From Sphagnum compactum (taxonomy: Eukaryota; Bryophyta; Sphagnopsida; Sphagnales), in contig OZ234504.1 in assembly GCA_965153455.1 (NCBI GenBank), positions 10,664,001-10,728,000 on the forward strand: a DNA stretch of 64,000 nucleotides, read 5' to 3'. The notes under the pieces were generated by a model. The model had not been told where the DNA came from. It ran no database searches and worked only from the letters and a program-made list of their open reading frames with translations. Shown piece by piece: positions 58,736 to 64,000 of this stretch. The position numbers were made by a program, and so were the translations under genes. Every line of letters begins with the position of its first letter. Position 1 is the stretch's first letter.

Positions 58736-61180
58736 TGTGAGGTGACTTTCGATCCTTCTACTCTCGATTATATGAAGTGATTATACTCAAAAGTACATAT
58801 GTTATTGGTGAAGGAAAAATGCAAAATGTATCTTTAGATATTGAATTGCGTTTGTAGTTAAAAACAAATAGTTTCCTCCTATGCATCATTTATGTTTGGA
58901 ATTGATAGACATATTTCCAAATTTGAAACCCTCCAAATCTTAGAATTTTATGTTAAACTATCACCCATCTAAGTTAACTTCTAAAGAGCCGACATAATGT
59001 TCAACTTGACAATAGACCTCTAGTTGTTTAAAACATTATTGCCATCACATACGTTATCCAAATATAGCTTACATTCATTCATTGGAAACCTAGTTACAAG
59101 GCGCACTTACTTACCAAATCTCAAGCCTTGCACGTAAATCAATAAAACGTTATGCCATAAAACCCAAGAAGGTTTTAGGGAAGCAGAAAGTTCAACTTGA
59201 CATCAGACCTCTAGTCACATAATTTATTTTTTATTTAGGTGAAAAATGTAAGATTTGATGAGTAAATGTTGCCATCACCTACTCTATTCAAATCTACCTT
59301 ACATTAATTTATTGGAAAATTAACTACAGGGCACATTTACTCATCAAATTTTAAACTCTGCACTTAAATCAAGAAAAAGTTATCTTACAAAACCTAAAAG
59401 GTCTTATGAAATTTTTAAAGATTTCAAGCTCCAAATTCACCCCTATTCATTCTCATTCTTTCAAAGGTACTATTATCATCCAATTTATTCTCCTCCTTTT
59501 CATCATCTACTAGGACTAATCACTTTTCTTTTCCCAAGGAAAGTTATAGGAACAAGTTTTCAAATATTCAAATTGAAAATCACATCCGAAAATAAAAATA
59601 AAATGATATGCCTTTTTTTTTTAAAAAGAAGGAAAAAGGCAAGGGAACACTAGAAGAAAAACCCCATTTTTCGACTTGTTTTAGGCGACTAAAAGTGTCT
59701 TTTGCGACTATTTTTTATCAAAAATAGCCACAAAAGACTCTTTTAGTCGCCTAAGACAAGTCAAAAAATGGGGTTTTTTTTCTAGTGGAAGATTACAATT
59801 TGGTGGCCAATGGGAAGGTTCCAAGTTCGATGGCCCTTAGAATGTTCCATGTTTGGTGGCCCCTGAAATAAATTCAATGTTTGGAGGTTAATGGGGAAGC
59901 ATCTTGTTTAGTGGCCAATGGAAGGTTCTAATGTTTGGTGGCCTTTGGAAGGAAAAAGAAAAACATCCTTTCACCTCCTTCCACTTTTCACCCCGTAAGA
60001 TTTTATTTAAACCTTTTTTCCATTGATTTTAGGGTTTTATTTTATCCTGATTCTAGACCATTATTTCGCAGCTTTCCTTCCTTTTCCTTGACCTATAAAT
60101 TACAATCACACATCTCAAGGTACCAAATTTTCAAACACTCATTGCTAAGTCGATTTTGATCAAAGATTTTTTTCCTTTCCTTGAATTCATGGCATCACGC
60201 ATGACTACATCTTATGGGCCTCAAGCTGCATAAATGAACGAAGAACCACCCCGAGAGTCATTTTTAAATTTAACACTAACCCAACACCTTTGTGATGAAG
60301 ATCTCGAATCACGAAAAATGCACTTTCATCTCGAAGTCAAACCCCTTTAAGCTTAGTATTATCGAATTTTTCCAAACTCTCGTACCTTGGTGATTTTGTT
60401 GCAAGTCGACCTTGCTTCCAATGATGAACTTACAAAGGTTTTTACGAAACTAATCTTTGCATGGTCTTCAATTCCTGGCATTGGACATGGACGTTACCGT
60501 TGGTTTCATGGTTCGATTTATCGATTACCTCCTAATAGCAAAGCGGATTATTTAGTTCGCACCATTTGACACATCTTAAATTTCCTACAATTATGAACTA
60601 CCACTTTGGCATAGCCTAGGACTGAACATGTACTTGCAACTCCTCCTTGAACTTCTCCATAACTTAAATAAAAACTTCGTTCATCGTAAAATCCATGTTG
60701 CAATCGCCACCCTATCAACATATTCATTTTTATTTCTTATGTTGTCTTGATTTAATCCCACACGCTTATAATGCTTCAAGATTATTTTATATCCATTGGA
60801 CCCTTAATTGACACCCTTTAACTACTTTGAAAATCTCAAATCATCCTTGCTTACACAACTATCCACTAAATACCAAAATGAGGCCAACATTTTGTTGAAC
60901 ATTACAAATTTTGTTGTCTACTCTTAACCGTAACCTTTTACAGACTTCTTAGCCCCAATCACGCAATTGAAATTCTAAAACTATGATTATAGCTTTTGTT
61001 GAAGAAAAAAATCAAATTCTAAAACAAAAACAACCCCCCACGTAACCATGTGCACCCATCAATCCTTAATCTAACACAAAATTGCTAAAAGCCCTTCATA
61101 GCCTTATCACACCGCAAGATCCCTAATGCAATTCTTGAAAATTGAGACTATTGTGCATGAATGTGTTAATAAGGCTCATT
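58736..61180 (-). repeat. Family B 5' LTR (copy B3), truncated
   Basis: Same block order as B1 and B2 up to about 61180, where plus-strand gypsy RNase H begins. Contains a MITE at 59648-59787. Confidence 0.65.
59648..59787. mobile_element. CACTA-like MITE, copy E2 (140 bp)
   Basis: CACTAGAAGAAAAACCCC at the left and GGGGTTTTTTTTCTAGTG at the right; almost the full length is one inverted repeat. Flanked by GAA on both sides (59645-59647, 59788-59790). The B1 LTR keeps the empty site (GGCAAGGGAAGGCCCCAAC at about 8922). Sister of the copy at 10575. Confidence 0.88.
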
Positions 61181-62360
61181 TGGGACATTGAATTTCATGT
61201 TCACAATGAGGCTTGTAATTTGGCAATCGAGGCTATGTTGGTGCAGAACCTTACCGAAAAATGCAACCAACCAATTTTCTACGTATTGCGGTTGCTTAAT
61301 AACGCAGAACAAAATTATACCATGACTAAAAGGCAGGCCCTCATGATGGTGTATGCTTTCCATAAATTTCAGCATTACTTGTCGGGCAACAAATTTATCT
61401 TTTATGTGGATCATGTGGCATTAAAATTTTTGGTCTAAAACCCCCAAGATTTAGGAAGAAAAACACAGTGGTTATTTTCTTCTTGAAATATGATTTCTTG
61501 GTAATCTATAATCTAGGGAGATTTCACTTTGTTGGAGATGGTTTATTTCGAATGTTGATCTCATAGAAGAAAGTGGAATACCGGATCAAACAATGGATGT
61601 TCTGTTTTTTTTCTTACAACCATGTGGTTATAAGAAATTTATGAATACTTCACTACAACAAAATTCATTTATGAATTCATTCTTACACCATTTGGCCATC
61701 CACTTATTTTGGTAAGTGATCAGGGAACCCACTTTATTAACAAGGCTATTGAGATTCTTACAAACCATTTTCTGTTACAACCTTGACCATTTATTACCCA
61801 CAAGGTAATGGATAGGCAAAATCCACCAACAAAGTGATTAGTTCATTGCTTACTAAGTTGGTGAATGAGAATCGCACCGATTGGGATGAACATATACACA
61901 CGGTTTTCTATGCTTACCACACAGCATTCAAGGTAACTACTGGACACACTCCATTACAACTGGTTTATGCCCTTTATCCTTTGATGCTAATGGAATATCT
62001 ACTACCCACGAATAACTCACATCTCGATCGAAATTTCTCTCTCACTAAATATCCTGACCATGGTAGAATTGGAGCATTTGGATGAAACCTGCCAAAAGGA
62101 AGTAGATAGGACTAGTACAAGGCAATGGAACACATCATTATGGGCACAACAAAATTGCAAAATAAAAACTTTTTCTATGGGGGACATAGTTCTTTGGTTC
62201 ACAAAGGGCAAAAATGAACACATTGAATTTTTTTAAAAACAGTGGTTTGGCTCGTATAAAATATAATATTGTCTCCCCAACAATACTGTACTACTCGTCA
62301 ATATCAACAAGTTCAAACCAAATCCCATTTTGATGAACATTAATAAGCTCAAACCTTACT
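61170..62360 (+). pseudogene. Gypsy relic: RNase H and integrase end
   Basis: Frame 61142-61438 holds Ty3/gypsy RNase H (IEFHVHNEACNLAIEAMLVQN, QPIFYVLRLLNNAEQNYTM, HKFQHYLSGNKFIFYVDH), with Asn at the site of the first catalytic Asp; its first residues belong to the truncated B LTR. A degraded stretch follows, with the integrase piece LVSDQGTHFINKAIEI near 61710-61755. Frame 61834-62085 has NRTDWDEHIHTVFYAYHTAF and GHTPLQLVYALYPLM, followed by SMGDIVLWFTKGKNE and a broken C-terminal module. It is related to gypsy D. About 0.7 kb that normally separates RNase H from integrase is shortened. Confidence 0.85.
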
Positions 62361-63430
62361 AATATTTGGGACAAGTTCCCAGAGGACTAGAAGCTACCAT
62401 CGAAGGGGGAGGAAAGACAAGGAGGACTCAAGAGAAGATGTTCATGAAATGGATTTGGAGAACAAGGAGGACTCATTTTGTAAGGAGGACTCAAAAGAAA
62501 ATGTTTAGGATGCTTCTACCAAAAAAACAACTCAACCGAAAATCATAGTCGACCAAAAAAATCCAGTTGTTGACATGGAAGAACCAATATACGGATCTAC
62601 CAAACCAAAAAGGAGTTTCAGTTAGGCAGTTTCAGTAAAGACAAACTGAAAAATTAAAACTCCATCAAAAGAGACAAATTCCAGTTCAATGATAAATTCC
62701 AACTTGGAATCATCCAAGACTAATTCCAATTTGAAATACCCGATGAAAGATTCCACCCCAGAATCAGTAAGCATGGATTTTTAACTTTTCAAGGTGGAAT
62801 CCTTAAGGGCTTATTCTAGTTCAAAATCTACACATCAAGATTCCATCCCAAAATCTGTAGGGGTAGATTTTGGAATTGGGGTAATCATGATCAGTTATGT
62901 TTTCATCCAGATCAACAAACCAATGTTGGAAGGACAAAAATCCATCTGTACTTTCAAAATGATTTGTACAACCGGTGCTAGGTTTAGGCACTCGAACTTT
63001 AGTATAAAAGAAGGAATTGTTCACTCAATTTCTTTTCTCTCTTTTCAATATCGTTACGTTGCAGGAATTTTTACCAATTCCTTGTTGGTGAAGATGAGGG
63101 GAAACTTAATAAGGAGATGGCAAAGAAAATGAAAAGGAGAGAGAGTTTAGAATCCGAACCAAGCAATAGCCAAGTTGCACCAAAATTTGATTGTGAGGAC
63201 AGAAAGAAAGAGAAAATGGTTATCTCTTTCCAGTAGAAGAAAGATAATTTTTTGGAAATGGACAAATTTCAGAGGTGGATAGCAAGTAGAGATTTAAGAA
63301 ACATTGTGATTTGAATAAGAATTTTGAAATCAAGGCCACAACCACAATAGTGGCCGCCACTATGCAGCCACGGAGCTCCCAAGTGGAGGTGAAGGTGGGT
63401 CTTATCACTAATTTGGAATTTTCTTAATTC
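62361..63430 (+). pseudogene. Post-integrase tail of the gypsy relic
   Basis: Frames continue downstream of integrase with Ser/Thr/Lys-rich phrases (SSSMINSNLESSKTNSN) and then a more structured segment at 62794-63132 (FIQINKPMLEGQKSICTF, IKEGIVHSISFLSFQYR), ending near 63430 after ATTTIVAATMQPRS. No named domain. Similar tails follow the integrase of gypsy D at 19850-20000. It may be an extra 3' ORF of this gypsy lineage, now broken by stops. Confidence 0.4.
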
Positions 63431-64000
63431 ATTTCATGGTTCAAAAATGTATTTAATTAAATGTTATTTGTAATTTGTAGGAGCCTACAAACAGTGCTTT
63501 CCCATCCAAATCAATCTTTGAGGTTGCAAATGCCTAAGTGGAGACCCCCCCCCTCTTAGTCATGCACATGCAAGTTGGTTATGGTGGTGGTTTCAACTTT
63601 GGCAAGTAGTTAATCTTGTATATTTATGTAGTTCTTTAACCATCACAATCTTTACACATTTGAACAAAAAATGAAATAAATTCATTAATTGAACAAATGT
63701 AACTTGTGTAATTGCAATAATAGATATATGTTTTGAGACTAATATGCCTTAATCTATAAAGATGTATAGGGTGCAGGTGGATCTTCAAATGGGGGTGATT
63801 GTTGTGCCACTATTGACCCCGTTGTAGTTGGCATAGTCAAGGCAAACAAGCAAGCATTCATGGGTCGTTGGATAATTCAAAATTGAATGTTCAAAAGGTT
63901 GAAAAGACTATGAAAGTGCAAATTGACAACCATTCCCTCAAGCCACAAAGAAAGTGCAAATTGACAACAACTCCCTCCAAGAAGATCACATCAAGGGTTG
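63431..64000. other. Non-coding end of window
   Basis: No gene or repeat end seen; a C-run (63546-63554) is the only simple feature. Confidence 0.45.

Larger units (their letters stand above)
53519..61180 (-). mobile_element. Gypsy family B element with long LTRs
   Basis: Two related blocks (53519-56540 and 58736-61180) flank minus-strand gypsy integrase pieces. On the minus strand the right block ends ...CACCTCACA and is followed by TTTTGGTGCGTTTGCC, resembling the TGGCGCCGTTGCC primer-binding site (tRNA-Asp type) of Athila/Tat-like gypsy elements. The right block is therefore the 5' LTR and the left block the 3' LTR. LTRs near 3 kb are unusually long. The interior is only 2.2 kb, so gag, protease and most of RT have been lost. 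The right end is cut by plus-strand gypsy sequence at about 61180. Confidence 0.65.

Overview
This is plant nuclear DNA with no intact host gene that I can recognise. Almost everything identifiable is transposon sequence in advanced decay: Ty1/copia and Ty3/gypsy LTR retrotransposons, one gene half-and-half split DNA-transposon-type gene, short inverted-repeat elements (MITEs), minisatellites and long AT-rich stretches. The density of old, nested, stop-ridden retroelements points to a seed plant with a very large genome. A conifer or other gymnosperm is my guess and is not proven here. There are no bacterial operons, CRISPR arrays or rRNA genes.

Layout. 1-4.9 kb: non-coding, with a diverged repetitive tract. 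4.9-8.3 kb: copia family A, where a minus-strand element with a large internal deletion sits about 10 bp inside the 3' LTR of a plus-strand relative, giving a head-to-head LTR palindrome. 8.3-11.8 kb: a long gypsy-type LTR (family B), itself hit by a family C LTR and a MITE. 11.8-13.6 kb: a multi-exon gene relic with credible splice sites and a domain resembling an amino-methyltransferase. 13.6-17 kb: no gene. 17-20 kb: gypsy family D relic, interrupted by a family C LTR and by a second MITE type. 20.5-21.9 kb: broken ORFs of unknown, probably transposon, origin. 22-25.8 kb: a second inverted pair of family A pieces, holding the best copia pol reading frame (657 aa). 25.8-28.1 kb: AT-rich repeats.

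28-41.3 kb is the most instructive part. A minus-strand gene resembling the DUF7869-type transposon protein family is cut by a family C solo LTR (5-bp target duplication CTTGC). That LTR is cut in turn by a nearly complete copia element, family F (31432-37525), with both LTRs, primer-binding site, polypurine tract, gag, protease, integrase, RT and RNase H. Just 5' of the split gene lies an array of about 16 units of 48-49 bp (one spacing 78) with a palindromic core, and isolated units of the same motif lie inside and near the gene. This may be one transposon with subterminal repeats.

41-53.5 kb is mostly non-coding, with a degenerate telomere-like tract, a perfect 16-bp hairpin, a 27-base poly(C) and a 415-bp MITE. 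53.5-61.2 kb is a minus-strand gypsy element (family B) with LTRs of about 2.5-3 kb around a shrunken interior that keeps only integrase pieces. 61.2-63.4 kb is a plus-strand gypsy relic related to family D.

The relics do not work together as a pathway. Their relationship is one of successive insertion, which can be ordered: DUF7869-like gene, then C LTR, then F; gypsy D, then C LTR and MITE; B LTR, then C LTR and MITE; plus-strand A, then minus-strand A.
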